64,000 nucleotides of DNA, from NCBI RefSeq assembly GCF_039602135.1, contig NZ_CP125942.1:1736001-1800000 (forward strand). Reading direction: 5' to 3'. Origin of the DNA: Glutamicibacter sp. B1. Its GTDB lineage: Bacteria > Actinomycetota > Actinomycetes > Actinomycetales > Micrococcaceae. The notes below the pieces were generated by a model. That model made no database searches and was not told where the DNA came from. It saw only the letters and a list, made by a program, of their open reading frames with translations. Shown here one piece after another: positions 6,898 through 15,616 of this stretch. Every line of letters starts with the position of its first letter. The stretch's first letter is position 1. Made by a program: the position numbers and the translations under genes.

Positions 6898-9681
6898 GTG
6901 ACTTCACCCGCGGAACGATACGCGACTTCCAAGGCACGGCAGGTCGAACTCGGCTCTGCACTTCCCGACTTCCGCGCCAGTATTTCCTTTGACCTGGATC
7001 CATTCCAGGCCGAAGCGTGTAGGAAAGTCACAGAGGGCCACAGCGTCCTCGTCGCAGCGCCTACGGGTGCCGGCAAGACTGTTGTTGGTGAATTCGCGAT
7101 CTTCCAGGCATTGCGCGAGAATCGCAAAGCCTTCTACACCACACCCATCAAGGCACTGAGTAATCAAAAATACTCAGAGCTGGTCAACCGTCATGGTGCC
7201 AAGCGCGTTGGCCTACTCACGGGTGACACGTCGATCAACTCTGAAGCTCAGATCGTCGTGATGACCACCGAAGTTCTGCGCAACATGTTGTACGCCGACT
7301 CGCAGACCCTCGATGGCCTTGGATACGTCATCATGGATGAAGTCCACTACTTAGCGGATAAATTCCGTGGCGCGGTGTGGGAAGAAGTCATCATCCACCT
7401 GCCATCAAACGTTCAAATTATCTCGTTGTCTGCCACGGTATCCAACGCCGAAGAATTTGGCGGCTGGCTGGATACTGTTCGAGGGCAAACGGACATTATC
7501 GTTTCCGAACACCGGCCTGTGCCCCTGTTCCAGCACGTGATGGTCGGACCAAATATCATCGATCTTTTTGCTGAGGATGTTGCCTTCGACAAGGTAGCCG
7601 AAGGCGAATCCAAAGCAAGCGTCAATCCTGAACTGCGCAAACTAGTACGGACCCACAATTCTGGTGGCCGGGTTCAGCGTGGACGTGGCAAGGGCGGACG
7701 CGGACCGCAACGGAGTTCTGGTTTTGGCCAACGGGTTAATCGCCCTTCCGTTATTGGCAAACTGGATCGCGCGGGGCTTCTACCCGCCATCTTCTTCATT
7801 TTCTCCCGCAAGGGTTGCGACATGGCGGTACAACAGTGCGCTATGGCTGATCTTCGACTAACCACTAACGAGGAAGCGGCAGAAATTGCCCAAGCCCTCG
7901 ATGAAGTGTCTTACCGGATCCCGAGTGAAGACCTCGATGTCCTTGAGTTCTGGGCCTGGCGAGATGGACTGATTCGTGGCTTTGCCTCACACCATGCTGG
8001 TCTACTTCCAATCTTTAAAGAGATTGTTGAAGACCTCTTTGCTAGAAACCTCATCAAAGTGGTCTTTGCTACCGAAACCTTGGCATTGGGCGTCAACATG
8101 CCAGCCCGGTCCGTTGTCTTGGAAAAGCTCGTTAAGTTCAACGGCGAGTCCCATGTACAGATTTCATCGGGGGAGTACACCCAGCTCACCGGTCGCGCAG
8201 GCCGCCGAGGCATCGATGTGGAGGGGCACTCCATTGTTGTGTGGAACCCTGAACTGGAACCGGAAGCATTGGCGGGTCTGGCCTCCAAGCGTACTTATCC
8301 GCTGAATTCTTCCTTCCGACCGACCTACAACATGTCGACCAACCTATTGGCCCAATTCGGTCGTGAACAAACCCGCCAAATTCTTGAATCGTCTTTTGCC
8401 CAGTATCAGGCTGACCGTTCCGTGGTGGGAATGGCCCGACAGGTGCGTTCCAAAGAAGAATCATTGGCGGGTTACGCGAAGTCAATGCAATGCCACCTTG
8501 GTGACTTTACTGAGTATCTGAAGATTCAACGGAACTTGTCGACGCTTGAGAAATCCGCGGCAAAGAACCGACGCACCGAACGACGCTCTGCTGCCGAACG
8601 TTCCTTGCAGGCGGTCATTCGCGGGGATGTGGTGGACCTTCCTGGTGGCCGTCGCTTCGGCCGAGCCGTGGTGGTCGAGCTTGATACTGCCATGTACAAC
8701 CCACGACATACCGTGCTCACCGATGAAGGGCAACTACGCCGGTTGTCGGCCGATGACCTGAACGGTCCAGTCGAAATCATTTCGCGTATCAGAATTCCCA
8801 AGGGATTCACCGGTCGCGCGCCCAAGGAACGCCGGGACTTGGCCTCATCACTGCGAAACGCCGTTGACGACCATCGCCCGCCGCGCCAAGACGCACAAAG
8901 CTTTAACTATGATGGCGCGGACTCATTTGAACGTGAGATCGCCACGATGCGGATGGAGCTGAAAGATCATCCGTGCCACGCCTGCTCAGAGAAGGACCAG
9001 CATATGCGCTGGGCCGACCGGTACTGGAAGCTGAAAAAAGATACTGATAAGGCTCGTCGAGCCATTCGTGGGCGCACCAATACGATTGCGACACAGTTCG
9101 ACAAGGTGTGTAAAGTTCTCGAACAGTTCGAATACCTCACTCCTTCGGGTGAAAATGATGACCTTACGCTCACGGACTCAGGCCGCCGACTGCGCCGGAT
9201 CTACGGGGAACGTGATCTGCTGACCAGCCAAATCCTTGAGACCGGGAAGCTGAGCAAGCTCAATGCAGAAGAACTCTGCGCGGTAGTTGCCAGCTTGGTG
9301 TATCAGGCCCGCCGCGATGGTGATCGCCCAGATCCAAAGATGCCGACCGATAAGGTAGCAGATATTTGGAATACCACCATCAAGATCTGGGGTGCACTCT
9401 CCGACGCGGAAGAAGCGTTGAATTTGGATCCAACGGCTCCGCCAGAATCCGGATTGATCTGGCCCATGTACAAGTGGGCCAGGGGATCGAGCCTGAATAG
9501 TGCACTGCGCGGGACCGATATGGCACCTGGCGACTTTGTTCGTTGGGCCAAACAGGTCATCGATACCTTGGACCAGTTCGCCAAGAATACCGATCTACCC
9601 CCAATGCTGGTGCGTAATGCGTTTAAGGCAGTAGACCAGGTCAAGCGTGGCGTTGTGGCCTACTCCAATGTTTTGGCCTAG
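6898..9681 (+). CDS. helY: Ski2/Mtr4-like DEAD/DEAH-box RNA helicase HelY
   Basis: A 927-residue superfamily 2 helicase. Visible motifs are Walker A APTGAGKT (residues 54-61), motif Ia TTPIKALSNQKY, motif II DEVH (147-150), SAT (ISLSATV), motif V region ETLALGVNMPAR and motif VI QLTGRAGRRGID. The C-terminal third is the Ski2-like arch/helical region. Residues ~240-285 form a Gly/Arg-rich insertion typical of actinobacterial HelY. The gene order pafBC-tatA-tatC-helY is the same as in mycobacteria. The start is GTG; the role in RNA turnover is inferred from the family. Confidence 0.93.
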   Translation: MTSPAERYATSKARQVELGSALPDFRASISFDLDPFQAEACRKVTEGHSVLVAAPTGAGKTVVGEFAIFQALRENRKAFYTTPIKALSNQKYSELVNRHGAKRVGLLTGDTSINSEAQIVVMTTEVLRNMLYADSQTLDGLGYVIMDEVHYLADKFRGAVWEEVIIHLPSNVQIISLSATVSNAEEFGGWLDTVRGQTDIIVSEHRPVPLFQHVMVGPNIIDLFAEDVAFDKVAEGESKASVNPELRKLVRTHNSGGRVQRGRGKGGRGPQRSSGFGQRVNRPSVIGKLDRAGLLPAIFFIFSRKGCDMAVQQCAMADLRLTTNEEAAEIAQALDEVSYRIPSEDLDVLEFWAWRDGLIRGFASHHAGLLPIFKEIVEDLFARNLIKVVFATETLALGVNMPARSVVLEKLVKFNGESHVQISSGEYTQLTGRAGRRGIDVEGHSIVVWNPELEPEALAGLASKRTYPLNSSFRPTYNMSTNLLAQFGREQTRQILESSFAQYQADRSVVGMARQVRSKEESLAGYAKSMQCHLGDFTEYLKIQRNLSTLEKSAAKNRRTERRSAAERSLQAVIRGDVVDLPGGRRFGRAVVVELDTAMYNPRHTVLTDEGQLRRLSADDLNGPVEIISRIRIPKGFTGRAPKERRDLASSLRNAVDDHRPPRQDAQSFNYDGADSFEREIATMRMELKDHPCHACSEKDQHMRWADRYWKLKKDTDKARRAIRGRTNTIATQFDKVCKVLEQFEYLTPSGENDDLTLTDSGRRLRRIYGERDLLTSQILETGKLSKLNAEELCAVVASLVYQARRDGDRPDPKMPTDKVADIWNTTIKIWGALSDAEEALNLDPTAPPESGLIWPMYKWARGSSLNSALRGTDMAPGDFVRWAKQVIDTLDQFAKNTDLPPMLVRNAFKAVDQVKRGVVAYSNVLA

Positions 9682-9741
9682 CCGAGCGCTAGAGCCCATA
9701 AGAACTTACTAATTTGGTGCACGAGAAAAGGGAGCACGCTG

Positions 9742-11340
9742 ATGGCAAAAACGCTGTACCGCAACGGGGCAGTTTATTCCGCCGCGGATCCATTTGCGAC
9801 CGCCATGGTGGTCGATGGAGATACGATTTCCTGGCTAGGCGGTGAGGACGCGGCGCAGCGTCACGCAGAATCGGTAGATCAGGTGATCGATTTACGTGGT
9901 GGGCTGGTGACTCCGGCCTTCGTTGAGTCACACACCCACCTTGCAGCACTGGGCCGTACCTTGGCAGGTTCAGATCTCAGCTCTGCCTCCTCGGCAAGCT
10001 CACTTTTGTCCCTCGTGGCAACTCAGGGACAAAAGTCCACCAAAATTGTACTAGCTCAGGGCTGGGATAACTCGGACTGGGCGCAACAGGACCTTCCGAG
10101 CGAGCACGATCTAACCAGCGCTGCTGACGGCCGAGCCTACTATCTTTCGCGTCGCGATGTGCACAGCGCTCTCGTCAACCAGGAGCTCTTGGACTTCCTG
10201 GGATTGGGGTATCTGAAGCCGGGGCTTGTCTCTGGCAACGACCACGATGAAGTTCGATTAGCTTTGGCCAAGGCGCAGAAGGCTGACCAGGCATTCCAGC
10301 GGTTGGCCCTTGAGCACTATGCATCACGAGGCTTTGCCACCGTGGTTGAGATGGCAGCGCCCCAGCTAGAAGGTCGCGCAGCCCTGGATCAGCTCTTGGC
10401 CAAAGATCAGCCTAATATGCCTAAGGTGTACGCTTTCTGGGGCGAACTGGTCAACGATGAAGATGCCGCGGAAGAACTGATCGCTTCATTCCCTACTGGT
10501 CGGGTATTGGGTCTGGGCGGTGATCTGAAGGTTGACGGTTCCCTTGGCAGTCACACCGCCTATCTACGCGAAGACTATAGCGATCGCCCCGGTGAACGCG
10601 GCACCTTGTATCTGAGCAAGGAAGAGATCGCGGCACACATAATCGCGTGCAGTAATCGCGGAATCCAGGCGTCCTTCCACGTCATCGGTGACGGTGCACT
10701 GGACGAGGTGCTTGACGGTTTTGATCTGGCCGCTGATCAGATCGGAATTTCCAAGGTCCAGATGGGGCGCCATCGCCTAGAACATGTGGAAATGGTTGAC
10801 GAGGCTACGCGCACTCGACTCTTGAAGTACGCAATCACGGTCTCTATGCAGCCAGTGTTCGATTCCGCCTGGGGTGGTTCGAATGGTATGTATGTGCAGC
10901 GTCTGGGCGATCGTGCCGCATTGATGAACAACCTATCCGCGATGCTGTCAGCTGGTGTCCCATTGGTACTCGGCTCCGACGCACCAGTGACCGAGGTCGA
11001 CGGGTGGGAGGTCGTGCGTGCAGCCATGAATATGTCCAACGAGCAGGCTCGTATTTCAGCCCGGGCAGCGTTCTTGGCTCAAACTCGGTCCACGTACCGC
11101 GCTATGGGAGAAATGAATCCCTTGGCGGGGCAGCTGGCCATTGGGGCTCAGGCAACCTTCGCCGTGTGGACTGCCTCTGAACTTGCTGTGCAGACCCCGG
11201 ATGTTCGTATTAGTTCTTGGAGTACCGATGCGCGTGCTGGTACTCCGATGCTGCCTGTCGTTGATGAGGAAATTCCTCAGTGTTTGCGCACCGTTCGCGC
11301 CGGAATCACGATTTTCGACAATCTTGAACAGGCGGATTAG
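9742..11340 (+). CDS. Amidohydrolase family protein (YtcJ-like)
   Basis: A 532-residue metal-dependent hydrolase of the amidohydrolase superfamily. Putative metal ligands are SHTH (His64 and His66), the His in SFHVIGDGALDEV, the GRHRLEHVEMV segment and Asp in LGSDAPVTEVDGW. The N- and C-terminal beta-sandwich segments (VVDGDTISWLGG; IGAQATFAVW) are present. The substrate cannot be read from sequence. Start ATG has AAAGGGAGCAC upstream. It lies 60 bases after helY and may be the last gene of that operon. Confidence 0.88.
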   Translation: MAKTLYRNGAVYSAADPFATAMVVDGDTISWLGGEDAAQRHAESVDQVIDLRGGLVTPAFVESHTHLAALGRTLAGSDLSSASSASSLLSLVATQGQKSTKIVLAQGWDNSDWAQQDLPSEHDLTSAADGRAYYLSRRDVHSALVNQELLDFLGLGYLKPGLVSGNDHDEVRLALAKAQKADQAFQRLALEHYASRGFATVVEMAAPQLEGRAALDQLLAKDQPNMPKVYAFWGELVNDEDAAEELIASFPTGRVLGLGGDLKVDGSLGSHTAYLREDYSDRPGERGTLYLSKEEIAAHIIACSNRGIQASFHVIGDGALDEVLDGFDLAADQIGISKVQMGRHRLEHVEMVDEATRTRLLKYAITVSMQPVFDSAWGGSNGMYVQRLGDRAALMNNLSAMLSAGVPLVLGSDAPVTEVDGWEVVRAAMNMSNEQARISARAAFLAQTRSTYRAMGEMNPLAGQLAIGAQATFAVWTASELAVQTPDVRISSWSTDARAGTPMLPVVDEEIPQCLRTVRAGITIFDNLEQAD

Positions 11341-11432
11341 CTCATAGCGAAAGTCTTGACTTCAACCGTATTAAATTCGCCAAGTTACTTCTGACTAGTA
11401 GCGTCTAGATAAAGATTGAAGTCATTAGATGG

Positions 11433-11463
11433 TTGACAGCCTAGGTGGGTCACCCACTAGGCT
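11433..11463 (+). promoter_or_regulatory. Candidate promoter with palindromic spacer
   Basis: TTGACA (11433-11438) and TAGGCT (11458-11463) are separated by 19 bases. TAGGCT fits the actinobacterial TANNNT -10 pattern. An imperfect inverted repeat (AGCCTAGGTGGGT / ACCCACTAGGCT, one bulged base) covers the whole spacer and the -10, which is where a repressor would sit. This is a prediction only. Confidence 0.5.
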
Positions 11464-11521
11464 GAGGTAAGCGCCTCTTCGTGATGCACAAGCATTGCGT
11501 TCGAAACGACGCAATATAAAC

Positions 11522-11598
11522 AACGATCCTCAGTGACCTTAGATAACATTCTGTCCCTTTTTGCGGGCAGAATAGGGCCGAAGTCACTGAGGATCGTT
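11522..11598 (+). terminator. Long nested inverted repeat (terminator or structured RNA)
   Basis: Sixteen-base perfect arms AACGATCCTCAGTGAC (11522-11537) and GTCACTGAGGATCGTT (11583-11598) enclose a second hairpin, ATTCTG-t-CCC / GGG-CAGAAT (11548-11573). Short T-rich stretches follow on both sides. It probably ends transcription from the amidohydrolase side. It also lies just downstream of the 11433 promoter candidate, so a short RNA of about 130 nt is possible. Confidence 0.6.
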
Positions 11599-11641
11599 AG
11601 TTTATTCAGTGTCTTGGATGATCTGGCGAACTAATGGTGAC

Positions 11642-11647
11642 TATAAT
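11642..11647 (+). promoter_or_regulatory. Candidate -10 box for the mannosyltransferase gene
   Basis: A perfect TATAAT lies about 100 bases upstream of the GTG at 11750. No good -35 hexamer is seen at 16-18 bases, so this is a tentative promoter. Confidence 0.4.
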
Positions 11648-11749
11648 TTGAGTTTGGACTATCTCTTCTTGTTGTGTCTGTGGCTAGTTTGCTAGCCCTG
11701 TACCTTCCAGGAAGAAGTTTTTGTTGTATACCCAGAAAGGTGTCGCCGA

Positions 11750-12478
11750 GTGCGCGTCATTACAATCATCCCGACCTATAACGAGCTGGAGTCGCTCCCG
11801 CTAACCGTAGGGCGGTTGCGATCCGCTGTTCCGGATTCTGATGTATTGATCGTTGATGATAATTCGCCTGACGGCACGGGTGAACTGGCCGACAAGATGT
11901 CGGCTGAAGACTCAAATATCCACGTACTTCACCGCACTGGCAAGGACGGCCTGGGTGCTGCATACATCGCCGGCTTCGAATGGGCGCTAGCTCGCGATTA
12001 CGATGTCATGGTGGAAATGGACGCAGATGGTTCGCACATGCCTGAGCAACTTCCACGATTGCTAGAGGCCAGCGCTGCAGGTGCCGATCTGGTGATCGGT
12101 TCACGCTGGGTCAAGGGAGGAGAGGTCGTCAACTGGCCGCTACTTCGTAAGGTCATTTCCCGTGGCGGAAGCTTCTATTCCCGTACCATGCTAGGCCTGC
12201 CTTTGCGCGACATTACCGCAGGCTATCGTGCATTCAAACGCGAGACCTTAGAAGCCATTGACTTCGATGCTGTGGAATCACGCGGTTACGGTTTCCAGGT
12301 CGATATGACTTTCCGTGTTGCTATGCTCCGCAAGAAGATTGTTGAAGTTCCTGTGACATTCGTTGAACGTGAACTTGGCGCATCGAAGATGAGCGGAAAT
12401 ATTGTTTTCGAAGCAATGTGGAATGTTACTCGTTGGGGCCTAGGGGCCCGTTGGAAGAAGCTAACTTCTAAGAAGTAG
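11750..12478 (+). CDS. ppm1: Polyprenol monophosphomannose synthase (GT2 family)
   Basis: A 242-residue glycosyltransferase family 2 protein of the Dpm1 type. It transfers mannose from GDP-mannose to polyprenyl phosphate, giving the lipid-linked donor for cell-envelope glycans. Motifs are IIPTYNELESL, VDDNSPDGTGELAD, the catalytic EMDADGSHMPEQLP (DXD type) and VIGSRWVKGG. No lipoprotein N-acyltransferase domain is fused. Start GTG follows GAAAGGTGTC. It is convergent with rbpA, and the same ppm1/rbpA pairing occurs in mycobacteria. Confidence 0.9.
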   Translation: MRVITIIPTYNELESLPLTVGRLRSAVPDSDVLIVDDNSPDGTGELADKMSAEDSNIHVLHRTGKDGLGAAYIAGFEWALARDYDVMVEMDADGSHMPEQLPRLLEASAAGADLVIGSRWVKGGEVVNWPLLRKVISRGGSFYSRTMLGLPLRDITAGYRAFKRETLEAIDFDAVESRGYGFQVDMTFRVAMLRKKIVEVPVTFVERELGASKMSGNIVFEAMWNVTRWGLGARWKKLTSKK

Positions 12479-12575
12479 ATTTCCTGTAATGGCGCGCATC
12501 GAGAACTCTCTGACTGCGCGCTATTACTGTTTAATGGCGTTTTCTTAATAGCGGCATACTTTGCCCGTAAAACAC

Positions 12576-12620
12576 TTCAGGGCTGGCCACACAATTTTTC
12601 ATTGTGTGGCCAGCCCTGAA
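12576..12620 (+). terminator. Bidirectional terminator between ppm1 and rbpA
   Basis: A perfect 20-base stem (TTCAGGGCTGGCCACACAAT and its complement) closes a TTTTC loop. It sits between two convergent genes, so it should stop transcription from both sides. Confidence 0.9.
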
Positions 12621-12668
12621 ATATTTAACAAGCCTATGCTGGAAGTTCCAGCAGGTTTTGGGGGAGTG

Positions 12669-13016
12669 CTATACAGCTTCTCCGCGAGAAGCGCGTAGCT
12701 GTGCTAGGCGGTCTGCCAGAGTCTTTTCCAGTTCTTCTTCACTGCGACGCTCAAGGAGCATGTCCCAGTGGGTACGAACAGGCTTTTCGGCGTTAGCTTC
12801 TTCCATCTGGGCTTCGCCGTGGACGAGCTTAGCTTCTTTGCCGGTCTTGGTGTGCCAGACGGCTGGAATTTCAGCTTCTGCTGCAAAGACAACAAAGACG
12901 GTTTCTCCGTCTTCGGTACGGTATTCCACGCGCTGACGGGCAGCTGGCTCCACACCTGCCTCAGATTCCATGCTCTGTGCACCCAGGCGCATGCCTCGTA
13001 GGCTGCGATCGCTCAT
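12669..13016 (-). CDS. rbpA: RNA polymerase-binding protein RbpA
   Basis: RbpA binds the RNA polymerase beta' subunit and sigma factor to stabilise open promoter complexes. The 115 residues show the N-terminal SLRGMRLGAQSMESE tail, a core domain, the basic linker and the sigma-interaction helix (VRTHWDMLLERRSEEELEKTLADRLAQLR). The core lacks cysteines, so this version cannot bind zinc as Streptomyces RbpA does and resembles the zinc-free type. Start ATG has GGAGGGAAA upstream. Position opposite ppm1 supports the call. Confidence 0.94.
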   Translation of the reverse strand: MSDRSLRGMRLGAQSMESEAGVEPAARQRVEYRTEDGETVFVVFAAEAEIPAVWHTKTGKEAKLVHGEAQMEEANAEKPVRTHWDMLLERRSEEELEKTLADRLAQLRASRGEAV

Positions 13017-13134
13017 GTTTTCCCTCCGCGATGTTTAAAGAATTCGCTACACGTACCAACGTTTGGCACCAAGAAATAATTCCAGCCAACAAGGGGATCT
13101 GGATTCATTGGTACCAAAACATCCATTATACGCG

Positions 13135-13171
13135 TTAGCGGCGAAGTGCATGGTCTGCACCTCGCCGCTAA
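13135..13171 (-). terminator. Terminator after the SPFH gene
   Basis: TTAGCGGCGAAGTGCA pairs with TGCACCTCGCCGCTAA (one mismatch) around a 5-base loop, 30 bases beyond the SPFH stop on the minus strand. Confidence 0.75.
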
Positions 13172-13200
13172 TGATGATCTAGTTGTGAAACTAGATACCG

Positions 13201-14130
13201 CTACACCTCGTTGCTAGGTGCAGGTGGAGTCGATGGGGAAGTCGGGGCGGCGTTGCCACCCAAAGCTCCACCAATGCCCTTCAAGGCTTCGGTTAGCTCA
13301 CTTGGGATAACCCAGAGAGTATTGGACGTACCTTCTGCAAGCTTAGGCAAAGTCTGCAGGTACTGGTAAGCCAATAGTTCATGATCTGGGCGACCAGCGT
13401 GAATTGCGTCGAAGACCTTCTGAATAGCCTGAGCTTCACCGTCAGCACGCAGGATCGATGACTGTGCGTCACCTTCGGCCTTCAGAATCTCAGCCTGTCG
13501 TTGACCTTCAGCAGTAAGAATCGCCGACTGCTTGGTACCCTCAGCGGTCAAGATGGCTGCACGACGGTCACGTTCTGCACGCATCTGCTTTTCCATCGAG
13601 TCCTGTATCGACAGTGGTGGATCAATGGCCTTGAGCTCGACGCGTGAAACACGAATGCCCCACTTGCCGGTGGCCTCATCCAGAACGCCACGGAGCTGGC
13701 CGTTGATCTGGTCGCGGCTGGTCAAAGCCTCTTCCAGGTTCAAACCACCGACGACGTTACGCAGGGTGGTCGTGGTCAGCTGTTCTACGGCCTGAATGTA
13801 GTTGGCAATCTCGTAGGTTGCCGCACGTGGCTCAGTAATCTGGAAGTAGACCACGGTATCAATGGATACTACGAGGTTATCTTCAGTAATTACTGGCTGT
13901 GGTGGGAAAGAAACCACCTGTTCGCGCAGGTCAAGCAGCGGCAAGAGTCGGTCCACAAATGGGATCAACAAAGTTAGGCCAGGATTTAGGGTGCGGCTGT
14001 ACTTGCCGAGGCGTTCAACAATGCCTGCTCGTGCCTGTGGCACGATGCGTACGCTACGCAGCAGAACAATGATCACGAAGATCGCCAGAACGACAAGCAC
14101 GATAGTCACACCAAAACCATTAGAACTCAT
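13201..14130 (-). CDS. SPFH/band 7 (stomatin-like) membrane protein
   Basis: A 309-residue protein with one N-terminal membrane helix (VTIVLVVLAIFVIIVLL). An SPFH domain follows (VRIVPQARAGIVERLGKYSRTLNPGL ... RVELKAIDPP), then a charged Ala/Glu-rich coiled region with repeated ILTAEG/ILKAEG/ILRADG units at ~195-225, and a Pro-rich tail. It belongs to the stomatin/QmcA group, which scaffold membrane microdomains. An NfeD protein is encoded 54 bases upstream, the classic partner pairing. Confidence 0.92.
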   Translation of the reverse strand: MSSNGFGVTIVLVVLAIFVIIVLLRSVRIVPQARAGIVERLGKYSRTLNPGLTLLIPFVDRLLPLLDLREQVVSFPPQPVITEDNLVVSIDTVVYFQITEPRAATYEIANYIQAVEQLTTTTLRNVVGGLNLEEALTSRDQINGQLRGVLDEATGKWGIRVSRVELKAIDPPLSIQDSMEKQMRAERDRRAAILTAEGTKQSAILTAEGQRQAEILKAEGDAQSSILRADGEAQAIQKVFDAIHAGRPDHELLAYQYLQTLPKLAEGTSNTLWVIPSELTEALKGIGGALGGNAAPTSPSTPPAPSNEV

Positions 14131-14184
14131 GGTTGGTACTCACTTTCATTGTGCTGGATGATGAAGAATTTATTTGAAAACTGA

Positions 14185-14661
14185 TCAGCTTTCAGCTGGA
14201 TCTGCGGGCTTAGTGGTGAGATACGCGGTAGCGCCGTCAATCCGTGAAACCACGCCGTACGTTCCAGGTGACATGGTTGGAACGTTCGACTCTGCACGAG
14301 AAGTCCAGATTTCGCCCATGATCTTGGCTGAGCCTGAAATCCGAGAAGTGGGTTCGAGGATCAGAGCATCAGCACCGATCAGCCGATCGATATTTGAACG
14401 GAACCCCGCAGGCGACTTCTTGAGGTGCCTGACCGCGATAGGGCGAACAAGCAGAATCATGAGTAGTGAAACAATGCAGAAGATAACTACCTGCAACCAC
14501 ATAGGACCGTTCAGCAGGGCTACCGTGACCCCTCCAAGAGCGCCAATGCCCAGCATGATGAAGTACAGGTCAAGTGAAAGCATCTCGATGATGGCCAACA
14601 GAAGGAACAACGCAAGCCAAATCACCCACGCGTTACTTATGATCCAATCAGCGGTAGTCAT
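14185..14661 (-). CDS. NfeD family membrane protein
   Basis: A small NfeD-like protein with three hydrophobic segments (residues ~10-70) and a C-terminal OB-fold-like domain (LIGADALILEPTSRISGSAKIMGEIWTSRAES). NfeD proteins act with SPFH proteins, whose gene is next. ATG 14661 (MTTADW) is preferred because AGGTGG lies 6 bases upstream; an in-frame GTG at 14670 is too close to that site. The length is about 158 residues. Confidence 0.9.
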   Translation of the reverse strand: MTTADWIISNAWVIWLALFLLLAIIEMLSLDLYFIMLGIGALGGVTVALLNGPMWLQVVIFCIVSLLMILLVRPIAVRHLKKSPAGFRSNIDRLIGADALILEPTSRISGSAKIMGEIWTSRAESNVPTMSPGTYGVVSRIDGATAYLTTKPADPAES

Positions 14662-14687
14662 GGAATCCACCTAATTTCTCATAGGAC

Positions 14688-14710
14688 AAGGGCCAGAAGC
14701 TTTGGCCTTT
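14688..14710 (-). terminator. Weak hairpin between rlmA and nfeD
   Basis: AAGGGCCA and TGGCCTTT form an 8-base stem with one wobble pair, downstream of the rlmA stop. On the minus strand the T-tract is poor, so termination may be partial. Confidence 0.4.
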
Positions 14711-14764
14711 CTTCTATTCTGCCGTATGAGGAACAGGAAGTACGTAGTCATTTTGGGGTATTTT

Positions 14765-15616
14765 CTATGCCTTAGGGATGAAAGCATGTACTCCGAAGGA
14801 AGCTGTTACCCGTTGTTCCCCCAGAGACTGAACTTTATTTCGAAGCTTCTCGGGCTGCAGATGATGCCCGGCAGGGCCCATAAACGCTAGGTTATAAAGA
14901 TCCTCGGTATTCAAGTCCATCTGATAAGTCAGTTGTTCGGTGTGCTTCAGTTGAAAGTCATTGGCATCGAACTTTTCCACCAGAGAAGCTAACTTTCCAT
15001 CCGCAACCGAAAGCATATCCAAGGGCTCAATGACTTCATTGAGATGATCAGGTTCGCCGGTGACGACAATGCACAGTCCGTGATCACGCAACACTCGCCG
15101 AAACTCCGCCGGGTTATGTGGAGCAAAACAGTTCAGCACCACGTCTCGTGAAGCATCAGCGGAAGGCAAGCGGCGCCAAACGTCCCATACCAACGCCAAC
15201 GTGTGGGGTAGCTTCGCTGCCCGACGCATGGCATAACGTGAGATGTCTAAGGCGAGGGCATCGTGGTAGCTGGCGTTCGAGGCGCCAAGGATCTGATTGA
15301 GGTAGTAACCGGTACCGGCGCCAGCGTCGAGCAAATCAAGAGAACTTGATTCCCGATGTCCACGGACAATTTCCGCGAGCTTATTGGCCAGTGGTGCATA
15401 GTGGCCACGGCTTTGGAAAGCATCTCGTGCTTGAACCATGGCAGAAGTGTCTTCTAGAAAATTGGTACCTTTGCCCGTCAGAAAGTTAAAGTACCCTTGC
15501 TTCGCTGCATCAAAGCGATGGTCAGAGTCGCAGACTAACGTCTTGTGTGCTTCGTCCTTGAAGTGCAAGGGTAGTTCGCAAACGGGGCAGGTTACCGTGG
15601 TTTCGTTCGAAGGCAT
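14765..15616 (-). CDS. rlmA: 23S rRNA (guanine) methyltransferase, RlmA family
   Basis: A SAM-dependent methyltransferase of 283 residues with the N-terminal zinc ribbon typical of RlmA (CPVCELPL ... LVCDSDHRFDAAKQGYFNFL). The SAM-binding loop DLLDAGAGTGYYLNQIL and VVLNCFAPHNPAEFRRVLRDHG follow. Family members methylate G745 or G748 of 23S rRNA; which base applies here cannot be told. The ATG overlaps the def stop codon by one base, so translation is likely coupled. Confidence 0.85.
   Translation of the reverse strand: MPSNETTVTCPVCELPLHFKDEAHKTLVCDSDHRFDAAKQGYFNFLTGKGTNFLEDTSAMVQARDAFQSRGHYAPLANKLAEIVRGHRESSSLDLLDAGAGTGYYLNQILGASNASYHDALALDISRYAMRRAAKLPHTLALVWDVWRRLPSADASRDVVLNCFAPHNPAEFRRVLRDHGLCIVVTGEPDHLNEVIEPLDMLSVADGKLASLVEKFDANDFQLKHTEQLTYQMDLNTEDLYNLAFMGPAGHHLQPEKLRNKVQSLGEQRVTASFGVHAFIPKA

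Larger units (their letters stand above)
11341..11749. other. 409-base non-coding gap with two promoter candidates and nested hairpins
   Basis: No convincing gene is seen. The gap holds a -35/-10 pair with a palindrome in its spacer (11433-11463), a nested inverted repeat (11522-11598), a TATAAT box (11642-11647) and a small hairpin (11682-11697, GGCTAG/CTAGCC). The mannosyltransferase gene follows. Confidence 0.7.

Noticed and set aside
11522..11598. A miniature transposable element based on the 16-base inverted repeat
   Set aside because: No target-site duplication flanks the arms and no second copy is seen in the window. A terminator or RNA structure is simpler.
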